The notes under the pieces are model-generated. The model was not told where the DNA came from, did not search any database, and saw only the letters and a list, made by a program, of their open reading frames with translations. A DNA stretch of 64,000 bases, taken from the NCBI GenBank assembly GCA_963932465.1, contig OZ010793.1, positions 255,823,333 through 255,887,332 on the forward strand, read 5' to 3'. Each line of letters begins with the position of its first letter. Position 1 is the first letter of the stretch. The DNA comes from Maratus speciosus. Its lineage: Eukaryota > Arthropoda > Arachnida > Araneae > Salticidae. Shown in pieces: positions 44,196 through 56,031 of this stretch. The translations under genes and the position numbers were made by a program.

Positions 44196-45535
44196 GCAGC
44201 AAACTGAAAAAATTACAGCGAAATGAATAACCTTTCACGCGTCTAGTACGGAAACTTGTAGCGATTTGCTTTGATATGTGTTTTTCCCACTTCGCTCTGC
44301 AGTCTGTACGCGCATAGGTCTTTTGGCACGATTCTAGCTTGGGATGTGTTTCCGATATGTTCACGCTTTAGTATTTTTTCCTAGTCATGTTCAAGAACTG
44401 CCATTTTCAATTTGTTAAGTTTAAAATAAAAGTCTATTTTTCTTAAAACAACCTCATTCCTAAAAGACGACGCAATCTTAAAAGCTGTTAAATTTTTCCA
44501 GTAAAATGCATTTTGCAAAAACCCTGATTTCTCACCCAGTGCCATACAGAGACGTCATCTGCAGGTGGTAATTTGGCTTTTGTTAAATGACAGACACAAG
44601 AGAATTCCATACAATCACCCTCCCGCCATGGATTTCATCGTTAATAAAAAACGAAGGTAGATAAGAAATGTTATTCATTATTGATAAACACTTTAATAAT
44701 AATAAAAGGATAAATGTAAGAAAACGGGGATGATTTGTACTTTAAAGATTTTAAAAATTAATTCTAGAGTGAGAAATGTAAACTCGCCTGAACCGTTTAA
44801 AGCGTCGTATAAGTGAGAGAAGCAGTCGTATAACTGAGAGAAGTTTAGCATAATTTCCCATAAAGCGTGGACGGGACCAAGAGAATTCGGCGTATAACCG
44901 AGAGAAGAGTCGTATAACTGAGAGCCGTATAAGTGAGAGGTCACTGTAATTTAAATGTTACTTTTCAGTACTTTATTTAATAAGGCAAGTATTCATAAGC
45001 CCATTTTCCCCCATGGCGGGGGGAAAATGACCTAGTATTAAATTAAGTGAATATTTGAATAAAAAGAGGCTAATACAATGTTTAATCTACAGAACACCAA
45101 GGGCGGCGCCAGTGTTTGCCCGACGGGGGGGGGGGGGGGCACGGTATCCCCGAAATGGGGGCCAAATTCATAATACGTATTAGAGGTCTGCACGAGTTGG
45201 GCAGGGGTCTAAAAGTTCCGCTTGGCCCGGCCCGTACAAAAAAAAAAATTATTGTAGCTCGAAAAAAAAGTTAAAATCCCGGCCCGGCCCAACTGAATTT
45301 CTATAAAACATGAATTTTTGCGTCGATATGGTTAAAAATTGTTTCGCATGAAGAGTTCTGATCAAAAATAATCATTTTAGCTTTTTTCATGTTTATAATC
45401 TTCATTTTTAAAGAAGTGCTGCGATATTTATTTTTTCTACTTGAATGTAAATGCTTAAGTTATGATTAATATCGTTAATCCATTAATCCATATTACATGT
45501 ACTGGTGACTTAAAAATCTGAAAAATGTGACACAG

Positions 45536-45731
45536 TAAAATCTTCTAAGACGGAGTCGCATAGGAAAGAAAAAAAAATTCGTCATAGTCAAGTTGCCTTC
45601 TTAGCAAGTGTTAATATATTACATTCTTTTCCCACGTACTATTATATTCATTTTGCATGGATCAACGCATTTTTCCGTTTAAAACAGGATTCTGTCATAG
45701 GCAGGTTCTTTTTCACAGGTTTTATTGTATT
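45536..45731. mobile_element. Pogo-like MITE, about 195 bp
   Basis: It begins cagtaaaatcttctaagacg and ends tttcacaggttttattg, whose complement begins caataaaacctgtgaaa. The ends are imperfectly inverted and the interior is of the gtctaaaacgga type. Related to 5094-5261 and 22443-22880. Confidence 0.45.
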
Positions 45732-47269
45732 TAAATTTTATTTCCTAGAAATCTATTATTATGTAAATATAATAAATTTTAAAGATTAATTTTAGATAAA
45801 TGGCGATTTAAACATATAAAAATATATGCATTTTTTGCAAAAATTTTTGACCGGGCCAAAGTTTACTTATTTTTGTACGGACCAGGCCGTGCCGAGCTCG
45901 AGACAATGATTTTCATACTGGCTGGGATTATTTATTTTGGCGCAGCATATCCCTTATGGGATTTTGCACCATAAAGCCTCATACAATCAATTAGCCATAC
46001 GGGCTGGGTCGCAACCGGGACTGAAAATTGCGGCCCGTGAAGTCCCAGGAAGAATGAAGCCTGGCCTGAAAAGAGTGAAGACCAGCCCCGGCCCCTGCAG
46101 ACCCCTACCGTATCCTATCCAGAAACCCGAGCTCGATTAAATTTTCGTTCATTAAACTCGGGCCGGGCTTAATTTTATCTGAAGATTCGCACTAAATTTT
46201 ATTTTTTGAAAGTTCGGCCGGGCCTGAGCTTTATTCTTCGCGGGGCAGTTATTAACAGGACCTTACACATTTTTTCTGTAGATTTTGGCAGGACCAGGAC
46301 TGTATTTTATTCTTTTCGGTCCGTGTCTGATGTTATTTTTTTTTCCATTTCTGATGTCGTAGTAACGTAACGTCGCACGTTTATTAGTGAAGAAAATGAA
46401 CGATAAAAAACGTTTCTTTTTCTTTCTTTCTTCTTTTTTTGCGTTTTCTAAATAAAGGGTGGAATATGTTGGGAAAAGATTCTTTAAAACCACATTTGTT
46501 TACTCATTCATTTATAAAAATACTCGCCAAACACTTTTCTGTAAAAAGATCAAAGCGAGCAGGAGGTTTCTCGCATGTCTTATCTCTACTTGAACCTTTT
46601 TTCATATAGGCGCCTTATAAAGTTTGCGGTCAATCGAATAAACATTGAACAGAAGTAGAAGCGTACATGAGTTCTAGACTAAATATAAGGTATTCGGTAC
46701 ATCCGGCCGTTGTGACGACTTATTACTGTTGCTGACTTGCGGTTGAATTCTCTCATCTCAGACTAAGGAATAAAATTTTAATTAGAGTAAACTCGTTAAA
46801 ATTTAATGTAATTTGTGTATGGTGAAAAAGGGGAACATTTAGTATCCCGCGTATTGGTTCCGCAGGACGGGTGTCGGAATCTCTGAAACTCCGAAAACCT
46901 GCTAACACTAAGTTCACACTAGAATAATTCATGCGATTCATAGGTTTTTGGCAATTCGGGTTGCTGAGATTTTCACAAACAGTTTGACCACAAGTGTGTG
47001 TCAGATGAAAATAAATGCGTATTTGTATGTAATATGAATGAGTATATATTAAATTTATTGCATGAGAAATAAAAAATATACAAGAAGTGTGATAATAGAT
47101 TATCCTTTCTTTAAGAACAATTTTTTCTCCTTTCGAAATATGAAAAATATTACCAACTTTTCGTTTTTAATACACACAAAAACACAGGCATTGCATTTGT
47201 GATAGTTTATGCACATACATATACACATGTTACATGTGTGGAGATTGGGAGGTATCCTCTATTCAAAGG
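45732..47269. other. Repetitive GC-rich patches in AT-rich DNA within hAT-C; no gene
   Basis: Patches of the type gcccggcccg / cccgagctcg (45180-45300, 45850-46260) recur at 47690-47730, 48110-48230 and 49800-50470. Two start with tagaggtctgcacg (45182, 47674), and 50371 has the near-complement gcagctctcta. They look like pieces of one or more further DNA elements, but I cannot fix boundaries. The open frames here follow the repeats. Confidence 0.45.
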
Positions 47270-47436
47270 TACAAGCGCAGTGTTGAATTCAGGCACTTTT
47301 CTCCTGGAGGGATTTCTGTGACTCCGGGAGGGGGGACATTGAACTTTTTTACCATTGAAAACACAAAATCTGAAATCTTCTGGGGGTGATGTCCCCCCCC
47401 CCCCGGCCACCCCCTGAATTCAACACTGTACAAGCG
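47270..47436. mobile_element. hAT MITE, 151 bp, perfect 8-bp target duplication
   Basis: 47278-47428 begins cagtgttgaattcagg and ends with its exact complement cctgaattcaacactg. It is flanked by tacaagcg on both sides (47270-47277, 47429-47436). A C-run lies at 47393-47404. Non-coding. Confidence 0.92.
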
Positions 47437-47461
47437 TATAAATATGTAAGTGTTAGGAATT

Positions 47462-47530
47462 GAACAAGTGTTCGCTAAATAGAGGTGTCTGTTTTTCGGG
47501 AGTACCCATTATGGAGGTCTTATTGTACAT
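47462..47530. repeat. Pogo/Tigger-like terminus fragment
   Basis: The complement reads caataagacctccataatgg, then gacacctctatttagcgaac, the periodic style of pogo/Tigger ends. No partner terminus was found. Confidence 0.4.
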
Positions 47531-48333
47531 AGAATTGTAACCCGAAAAATATTTTGGACATTCTTTTGAATTAGCGGGTGAACCCTAACCCGAACCCGAG
47601 ACAATTTAAGTCAGCCCAACCCGACCCGCAACTAAAAATATTCACGAGGCGTGGTTTATGCAGGATTCTAGTAGAGGTCTGCACGGTCTAGAATTTCCAG
47701 TCCCGAGCCCGGCCCGAGAATGCCGGAAAATCCCTGTGATTTGAAGAAATTTTTCAATTATTTTAAGAAATTTCTGCCTTCTGGACGAAGAATTTTAGGA
47801 AATTTCGGGCTTAGGTTTGTGATTTTTAAGTATTTTTAGATAAAAGGGATTTATAAATTCTGTTTCTATTATGAAAAAGCACTAAGCAGCACAGCTGCCG
47901 GAAGACCCGTGTAATTTGATGAGCATGCTGCTTTACGTGTGAGTATTTCAGGTAACTGGTGTGGTTTCTTTTTTTTAGGGGGGGGGGGGGGGTGCGGGAA
48001 ATTACCAAATCGAAGCGCGAATTTTACTGCTTTAACGAAATATAATCAAGAGCAAAATTAGTTCCAATTCACAGATTATTTTGAGAACGTAGAGTCCTGC
48101 GCGGATTTGGTTATATCCGACCCGAAACCAAATCCATTCAATCTGAACCAGTTTAAAAAAATAAGATGACCTGAACCCAACAAACTTTGACCTAAAACCG
48201 ACAGGCTTCAATCCGAACCCAATTCCACCCTGAAATAGAGGGGGGGGGGGGGGAATCCATACTGTAATGCAATAATGGAAAAGTAGTCTACCATTATAAC
48301 TCAATATCAATACCTCAGTATCAATTATATTTT

Positions 48334-49708
48334 TCTTTCTTCTACCTTCAATAGAAGAAAGTATTGTAATCGAAATTTTTTTTCGACTTCCGGTTTTCGA
48401 CCGATTTACACGTTTTAGGGGTCAGAGATCCCAAAAACATGTTTACAGAAAATGTCTGTCTGTCCGTGTGTCCGTCTGTCTGTTGCCATTGTACCATCAA
48501 AAAGTGCATGAAGTTATGCATAGAATTCAACCAAAAATTTTTTTTAAGTATTTGGCTATAGCAAGTAGGTCCTTCCTGAATTTGGGAAAAAATCGCCGGT
48601 AGGGGGCGCTGTAACAACGATTTTTGCGGGATTTTGAATATTGTACCATCGAAAAGTGTATGAAGTTATGCATAGAATTGAACCAAATTTTTTGTGTTTG
48701 TTTTTGGTCATGGCACGAAGGTCCTCCCTGAATTTGGAAAAATTCCGTCGGAGGGTAGCACTATAATTGCGATGTCTGTACGATTTTCATTATTGTACCA
48801 TCGAAAAGTGTATGAAGTTATGCATATAATTGAACCAAATTTTTTGTGCATGTTTCTGGCTGTGGCAAGCAAGTCCTCCCTGAATCTGAAAAAAATCTGC
48901 GGAAGGGGGCGCTGTAATAGCGATGTCTGTGCCATTTTCATTATTGTATCATCGAAAACTGTATAAAATTATGCATAGAATTGAACTAAATTTTTTGTGT
49001 ATGTGTAAGGCTACGGTTGGTAGGTCCTCTTTGAACTTGAAAAAATTCCGCCAGAAGGGGGCGCTATAATTGCGATGTCTACGCCATTTTCATTATTGTA
49101 CCATCAATAAGTGTATGAAGTTATGCATAGAATGGAACCAAATATTTTGTGTATGTTTCTTGCTATGGCAAGCAAGTTCTCCCTGAATTTAAAAAAAATC
49201 TGCCAAAAGGGGTTCGCTGTAATAGCGATGTTTGTGCCATTTTCTTTATTGTACCATTGAAAAGTGTATAAAATTATGCATACAATTGAACCAAATTTTT
49301 TGTGCATAATTTTGGATATGGCCAACAGGTCCTCCTTGAATTTGGAAATATTGCGCGGTAAAAGGGCTCTGTAATAGCGATTTTTGTATACTTTTCTTGA
49401 TTTTTCGTAGTTCTATTGTCCATCGGCAGCTCGCGCAGCGGCGGGAACTCGCCTCCTTCTAAACCGGCTATTCGCAAACAGCTGATAAGACCATAATAAA
49501 TAAAAACTATTAATTTTAACAAATATCATGATATAGATCAACTCGTTTTTAGTCTGTTTAATTGACTGAAGCAGAAATTTAAGAAGAAAATGAAAGTTGG
49601 TATAGTATTGAAGTAATAATATTGAAGTATTAACATGTGTAACTACTTTTTGAAATATTAAGATGTATAAGTTAGAAGAAAGTTTTGGAATTGGCACATC
49701 CAACTAGT
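48334..49708 (+). mobile_element. Helentron-like interspersed element H3
   Basis: The 5' end (tttcttctaccttcaatagaagaaagtattg), gtctgtctgtccgtgtgtccg microsatellite (48453-48482) and 3' end (tagaagaaagttttgg...ccaactagttt) match H1 and H2. The tandem core is different: six units of about 151 bp marked by attgtaccatcgaaaagtgtatgaagttatgcata and ggggcgctgtaat. All short frames here are repeat-derived. Confidence 0.7.
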
Positions 49709-50587
49709 TTATGTAGAAAAATCGAAATATCTGTATATGTACTCGTTGATACTGAAATAATACAGTTTTTTATTTTAAAATATATTTCGGAGAATCTTTT
49801 GAGGAATCGGGTAGAATCGAACCCGTCCGCTGGAAACAATTAAAGTTAACCCGACTCGAAAAATAGAAGTCAATCCGAACCTTTCCGAAAAAATATTCGC
49901 TTTAGCCGGATCCGACTCAAACCGCCAGTAGGGTGGGTTTAGTTTGCCCAACCCGATTCAGGACTTTACCCGAAGAGCGATCTGAGCCGGACAAAAAAGT
50001 TTCATCCTCCTCATTTCGACCTGAATCTAACGAATATATCTATATATATATATTATAATGCAACTATGTAATAGTAGTCTACAATTATACCTCTAGTATA
50101 TCAATTTTAACTTTTAAGTAAAAAAATCAATATACATGTACATTAATATTCAAACATATAGTTTTTAATCTTAAAATAAATTTTATAAATTCATTTGAGA
50201 GATCGATTCATCTCGAATCAAGAACCATAAGTGTCAATATCCAACTCCAACCTGAAACAATTGAAGTTAACCCGACTCGAAACCGACCTGCAACTGCAAA
50301 AGATGAGGCACAACCCGATACAGCCCTGACCGCGAGTTGGGTCAGGTTCAGTTTTCCCGACACGATGCAGCTCTCTACTTGCCATCCAAGACGACCCCGA
50401 TAAAGTAATTTTCGTAACCGAATTCCGCATTCTTAACCGAACTCGATACTTCAAACGGAGCCGACCGTAAATCCACAATCAGTAAAAATTGATCCACAAT
50501 TTAATGTAGTTATAAAAAAATAGCATATGATCATAAAATTCAGTATAAGTTTTATCTTTTGTATTGAAAAATAAGCATGTAAAGTGT

Positions 50588-50655
50588 CATCCATGTACCA
50601 TCATGTGTAGGTACAGCATGTTATACAACATCCATGTACCATCATGTGTAGGTAC
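50588..50655. repeat. 41-bp minisatellite split by hAT-D
   Basis: The unit catccatgtaccatcatgtgtaggtacagcatgttatacaa occurs at 50588 and again at 50629, where it breaks off at the hAT-D insertion. It resumes at 54652 (ataggtacagcatgttatac aacatccatgta). Confidence 0.85.
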
Positions 50656-51224
50656 TAGGGCTTAATTTCTATCAAAAAAAGTACCGGAGCCCTAATATTC
50701 TGCGGTACCGGGACAACAGTAGTACCGTCCCCCCACCCCCCGTCACTCCAATCTGCATATTTATATTCCGTACATTATTTGAAAAAATTAAAGCATTTTT
50801 TTTTCTTTAGTAAAATTAAAAATTTATAAATATCTATCTATCGACATATGCTTAGCTGTCAACTATTCCACTTTTTTGTTATCACTCCTTCTGAATAGTA
50901 AATCTTTGCGTAATTTTAAAGTTAATTCATTTCAGAATTCTGCGATTAAATATGGTAAAGATTATGATTAGGAAATAGTGTTAACAGAAAAAAAGGATAG
51001 TTTTCAGCTATGCATTTTTAAGAAAAAATGAATGAAATTTACAGAAATTAATATTTATATGCTGAACAATGGAACAATGTTTTACAATTTCTTATAAAAG
51101 GTGCATATCTTAAACTATGATCGATTCCTTTCACATAACAATCTTTTGTGGTGAGTCCCTGAAAATCAGATTAAATGAAAAATTTGACACCGTTATCGGA
51201 AAGAATCGATGCTTTTATATAAAA

Positions 51225-52343
51225 CTAGGGGATCGTACCCGGGCTTCCCGGGTTAAAGAATATAGGTGAAAATATTTTTATTTTTTTATTGAACACTAAC
51301 ATTTTTTTTTTATATGCAATAAATTTTTTAGATTGACCACTTACATTAAAAAAGCATTTTTCATATGGAAAGTACGAATTACACAAACAAATACATTTTT
51401 GAAATTTATCAAAAGCGATATCTTCTTATTAGCCGCATGCTAAGAGTTATTTGACCAAGATTTTGCTACTTACGGATCCTTTTATATTCTGACAATTTCA
51501 GAGCTTATACATGCCTGTTAAATTTGTGTTTTATTTATATTATTTTATTTATTTATTCATAGGGAAGTTTTTTTAAATGGATATTAGCCGTAGGCAAATG
51601 ATTTTGTTTTTGACGGGTGTAAATGATTCTGTATTTTGTCTTAAGGGCAAACGGATTAATCTTCCGTAATCGAGCTCCGCTTGATATAGATAAATTAAAA
51701 AATATCTCATGCTTTAAAATTGTTTTTTAAACCATAGACAATCAGTAAACTGAGATGAACTTTGCAAACAAATTCTCATTTGAAAAAAAAAATTATTGTA
51801 TTTGGTGATCTAAAAATTTAAATTGGACGATTACAAATATGTTAGATTTGTGTTTTTTCAATATTATTCTTTTATTTGTTTATAAAATAAGTATTAATTT
51901 CGTTAATTTGTCTTTCACAAATATGTTAGTTTGGTGGGTTTTTTAATATTATTCTTTTATTTGCTTATAAAGGAAGTATTAATTTCATTATGCAAAAATA
52001 GTCAGAAACAAATGCTGAAAAATGTTTGTTGCTTTATGTGCAAAATGTTTATTATTTTATGTATTGAAACCGGCACGTGATAAGATAAACTTTAAAAAAA
52101 ATCATGCTTAAAAATTATTTTAGAAAATATAATACATCAGTCAATGAATACAGTTTTTAAACAAATTGCATTTGAAAGTACATTTATTTCCCTATGCGAC
52201 AAAAATTGAAAATGTATGATGGTCAGAAGATTGAAAAAATGCAGTAGCGAAAATTTCAAGACCAAAATTTGATCGTGAAATATTGCCATTCGCAAAATGA
52301 AGTCAGCGTTATGCACAGACACGTTTGTTCTTTATAATATAGA
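51225..52343 (-). mobile_element. Non-autonomous Helitron F2
   Basis: On the minus strand the 5' end TCTATATTATAAAG at 52343 follows A. The 3' end has cccgggaagcccggg, then tacgatcccCTAG followed by T, ending at 51225. 1119 bp, no Rep/Hel gene. The first ~250 bases are homologous to F1 and F4. Confidence 0.75.
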
Positions 52344-53370
52344 TACATAATCAATAAAATATAATAAAGATCAGTTATTAGGATGTGGTTATAAATTGAG
52401 GTTCTTATGCTTGGATTTCCGGAATGAAAACAGCAATTTTCGCATTCTCAAAATTTGTATACGCACTTCTCATATCCATATTCATCATTTTTTTTAAAAA
52501 TTGTATTTTATTTGATCATTTAAAAATCATTTTAGCTCAAAACTTGAAGTCAAGATTGCCAGCAACATCTTTTATGTGAACAGACGCACTGTTTATTTGA
52601 GGTTCTAATCTCAATTTTGGAGAGTAAAAATTTCCGTAATTTATGGTTTTTAGACGCATTTGTGTTAAAAGGCTTAGTTTTATCTAAGAAAATGATCGTT
52701 TTCTTTTAAATATGACTTCATTTTCACTTAAATAAGCATTTCGCCTAGTGTCTGAAACTTAGTAATAGTACACATGCAGAAGGAACATCACTATACAAAA
52801 TTTATGAGGAAAAATGTGTGTTTTCAAAAGCAGTGTGTCATTTTCCGTTATTATGCCCCTAATATAATATTCTGCTCCTAATGGGATTTTGCGCCACTAA
52901 ACCCTATACAACAATTTTTATCAACAATTTTGAATTTTTATCAGAAAATAGCATGAATAAATTTTAAAATACCTCAATATTTCTCTCTTGTCTGCAGCAA
53001 AGAAAACTATCTAATTTTCATCATTTTGAAGAAATTTTATAAAATGCTTTTAAAATTAAAATATAAAAATGGGGATATTAAAAAAAAAAAAAAAACAGAT
53101 AGTGCGACCACATCTACAAAGGAAGAGCTTTCAGTTTAAAAAGTTACATATTAGTAAAATTGGTTCAGCAGAAAGATCAGGGCAGATGACTAAAAAACAC
53201 ACTTGTGTTTTAAATATATAGATTATATAAAATTAGGAAAAATTAAATTAAGCAAATTATATTATTTTGATAAAATTATTTTACTAAAGAATAGCATTAA
53301 AATTTTATTATTCGAGAGAATTTTGACAAAAACTTCAGGAACACGATATTATTTTAAACCACGGATTATT
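52344..53370. other. AT-rich interior of hAT-D; no gene
   Basis: A further Helitron-like 5' end (minus strand TCTATATATTTAAAAC, preceded by A) lies at 53222, but its 3' end was not found. An A-run lies at 53082-53095. Nothing else is recognised. Confidence 0.45.
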
Positions 53371-54171
53371 TGTTTGCTTGTCTAACTCGGCGAAGCAAAT
53401 CCATCCAGGCGAGAATAATCAATTTCTGTAATTTAAATCGCTGTTATTTGCATGTCACCTCTCTTTTATAAAGACACTCTACATTTTTGTAAAACATTGC
53501 GTTTATCAGTGTGTGCTTTCGATTACATTATTTTCAAAAGTGAAGCATTTTCACCTGTGAAGAGTTTCAAAGCAGCTGGGCTGTGAAAATGACGCACTTC
53601 TACAAAACATAATTCAGGTTTAAGAATTAAAATACACTCTTTTTTATAAAATGACGTCATTTGCATCCACTAAAGTAATCTACTTTTACAACCCAGTCTT
53701 AAACTTCGTCTATAGAAAAGTGTGCATGTGACGTCATTATCACGGAATAACTGACAATATTCTTGACATAGCCCATATTTTATATTCAACTATTTTTTCA
53801 GGTTTTATGAGAAATGGCAACATAAGACACAGTATCTCCTATTTTCAACTTTTTCCGTTTACTTTCAATGACTTTCAATAGAAATGAGGTACTTTTGTTG
53901 CCACGATAAGAAAAAAGGTATTAAAAACTGCAAAAAAAATTAATATCTCAAAAATTAATTGAGATAGAGCTTTCAAACAAATTGCATTTAAAAGAGCATT
54001 TTTTTCTTTATACTACGGTGTAAAAATTTAAAATGTGCGATGTTTAGAAGTTTAAAAATTTGCAGTAGAGAAAATTGCAACACCAAAATTTCATTTCAAA
54101 TTTCAAAGTGTTGCCATTCGCAAAATGACGTATGCGTTACGCACAGATATGTTTGTCCTTTATAATATAGA
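53371..54171 (-). mobile_element. Non-autonomous Helitron F4
   Basis: The 5' end TCTATATTATAAAGGAC at 54171 follows A. It is homologous to F1 over its first 450 bases and lacks the MITE that F1 carries. A stem (tttgcttg...gaagcaaa, 53373-53399) near the left limit is a possible 3' hairpin, but no clear CTRR follows, so this end is uncertain. Confidence 0.55.
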
Positions 54172-54794
54172 TTGTCGTCACCGACATAAATTTGAAATAA
54201 AAATACACGTTTCTGTTTCCCCTTCATTTTGATCAAAATAGCATTAAAATGATTTGAAATAAAACATAATACGTATTTTTAAAGGAGGAAAAGTTTTTTT
54301 TTCTATACATGAATAAATAAATTTTACTTGTAATACAGATTAAGCTCGAGTCAGTTCAAGCCCAAAAACTGATATAAAAATTCAGTCCGTTTATCTCCAT
54401 CGCATATCTCCACGCGTGCGACACATTACGTCATGTATAATTGTTTGGGTAAAAAAGAATGCAAAAATTTGGAGATGGGAAGGAAAGGAAAAAGTAATTT
54501 AGACTTCGGTTTTTCGGAAGTGCTATTGAACTGGGATCCGGAGCCCTGTATTTATGAGCTCCGGTGAATTCCGACCAATATTTAAATATTTACTAAAAAC
54601 AGAGAAGTACCGGAGCCGGGCTCCGGTGGGCTCCGGCCAAATTAAGCCCTGATAGGTACAGCATGTTATACAACATCCATGTAGATTTGTATCTGAAGGA
54701 ATTTTCACAATTTCTTTTCGAAAAATCGGGTTCATCTGAACCCAACCTACGAGAATCAAATTCAGTCAGAAACCGACTCGTACCGGAAGAATTA

Positions 54795-55856
54795 GTTTAA
54801 TCCAGGCGTGTCAAACACGTGGCCCGCGGGCCACAACTGGCCCGCCGGCAACTGATCTGTGGCCCGCGAAGCCTTTGGCATTTTGCTTATGTTTAATTTA
54901 GTTATTAGAACCCGCAAGCTGAAAATAGACTTAGCGCGAATACTAGTGCACCAAACGTGGTCTCAGAGATGACAAATATCCGAAGATATGTACATCAGTG
55001 TGACTAGTTTGGCAGGCCTTTTTTTTTATTCAGAATGCTACCACTATTTTTGAATAGTAATATTTATCTTATTTATTCTGTCATTAAGTAGGAGGAATAT
55101 TTCTCTTCAGAATGTAGCAGTATTCTGAATTTTAAAAAAATCCCGCTCATATGGCAGTGACATAGAGAGATATAATTCAATTTAACATTTTAGCACAAAA
55201 AAATTGTGTGTACAAAAGTAACCAGTCGGGACGTAGATAAGCGCGGGATCGGGTGTTTGAAACTTTAAAGTTCGTAAAATTTTTACAATATTTAACTTAT
55301 AATTTTTATTTGTTTTGTGTCGAAACTAAAACTTTATTTCACTACTCTCTTTTTACACCACTTTAAAAAATAATATGCTGATTTATGAAATACAAAGAAA
55401 TGTATTGCAGAATTAATAAAATTCGGCGCTAATGATATGATGGTGAAAATCAGATTTTCATCGTCATATTTTATCCTGTGGACGACTGCAGAAGCAGCTC
55501 GAAACGTAGATTTTACGTTTTTATCATTAATTTTAATTGTATATAAGTTCATATTAAAGTTCTTGTTCATGTGTACCACTGAGCAAGTTATTTATTATAA
55601 ATTTTATAGATTTTGTTGAGGAAAACTAATTTTGAGTATTTTCTCGAAAAATAAGATAAAGTAAACTATGCCTAATAAGAACAACTTTGGAATTTTGCGT
55701 GAATATTTCCTTAACATGGCTGTGTTTTGTACGAACACATTTTAGTCTGTACAGTGGTAATAATATTATCTTTTTTTTTTATGTGGCCTGCGGCTTTGTA
55801 TGTAATGCTTAATTTGGCCCGCTGAGGTAAACGAGTTTGACATGCCTGGTTTAATC
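54795..55856. mobile_element. hAT element hAT-E, 1046 bp, perfect 8-bp target duplication
   Basis: 54803-55848 begins caggcgtgtcaaacacgtgg and ends gagtttgacatgcctg. It is flanked by gtttaatc at 54795-54802 and 55849-55856. The subterminal sequence ggcccgcgggcc is typical of Charlie-like hAT elements. A short frame at 55334-55579 is not recognisable as transposase. Confidence 0.92.
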
Positions 55857-56031
55857 AATCCGACTTGGGAAAAGAAAAAAAAAAGAGCTCCAACTCGGCA
55901 GAACCCGAACGGGCCGAAATTCAAAATATTTTCCCCAACGACGTTGAATTTTGACCCCGACGGGGGGGGGGGGGAGGTATGCCCAACGGGGGGGGGGATA
56001 TGCCCGCTCTAGCGCCGCCCTTGCAGTACAC

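Larger units (their letters stand above)
32698..44948 (-). mobile_element. Tigger/pogo element split by nested insertions
   Basis: The termini cagtgacctctcacttgtac (32700) and complement gtataagtgagaggtcactg (ending 44946) are flanked by TA. Both ends carry repeated gtcgtataactgagag motifs, the subterminal repeats expected of this family. The transposase is on the minus strand: its N-terminus lies at 44040-44195 and the rest at 35241-36560, separated by a 7.4-kb Helentron-like insertion. A Helitron and a piggyBac-like MITE occupy most of 32829-34847. 44196-44930 holds no recognised gene. Confidence 0.88.
50648..54659. mobile_element. hAT element hAT-D (4.0 kb with nested Helitrons)
   Basis: 50656-54651 begins tagggcttaattt and ends aaattaagccctg, with gtaccggagccc motifs just inside both ends. 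The flanks gtaggtac (50648-50655) and ataggtac (54652-54659) are an 8-bp duplication with one mismatch. Continuation of the 41-bp minisatellite across the element confirms the insertion point. No transposase seen. Confidence 0.85.
45090..56031. mobile_element. hAT element hAT-C (10.9 kb with nests)
   Basis: The element 45098-56023 begins caagggcggcgccag and ends agcgccgcccttg, with G-runs inside both ends. The flanks are cagaacac (45090-45097) and cagtacac (56024-56031), an 8-bp duplication with one mismatch. It contains an hAT MITE, H3, hAT-D, hAT-E, Helitrons and repeated GC-rich (cccggcccg) stretches. No transposase of its own is recognised. It sits in the core of the outermost TA-flanked element. 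Confidence 0.85.
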
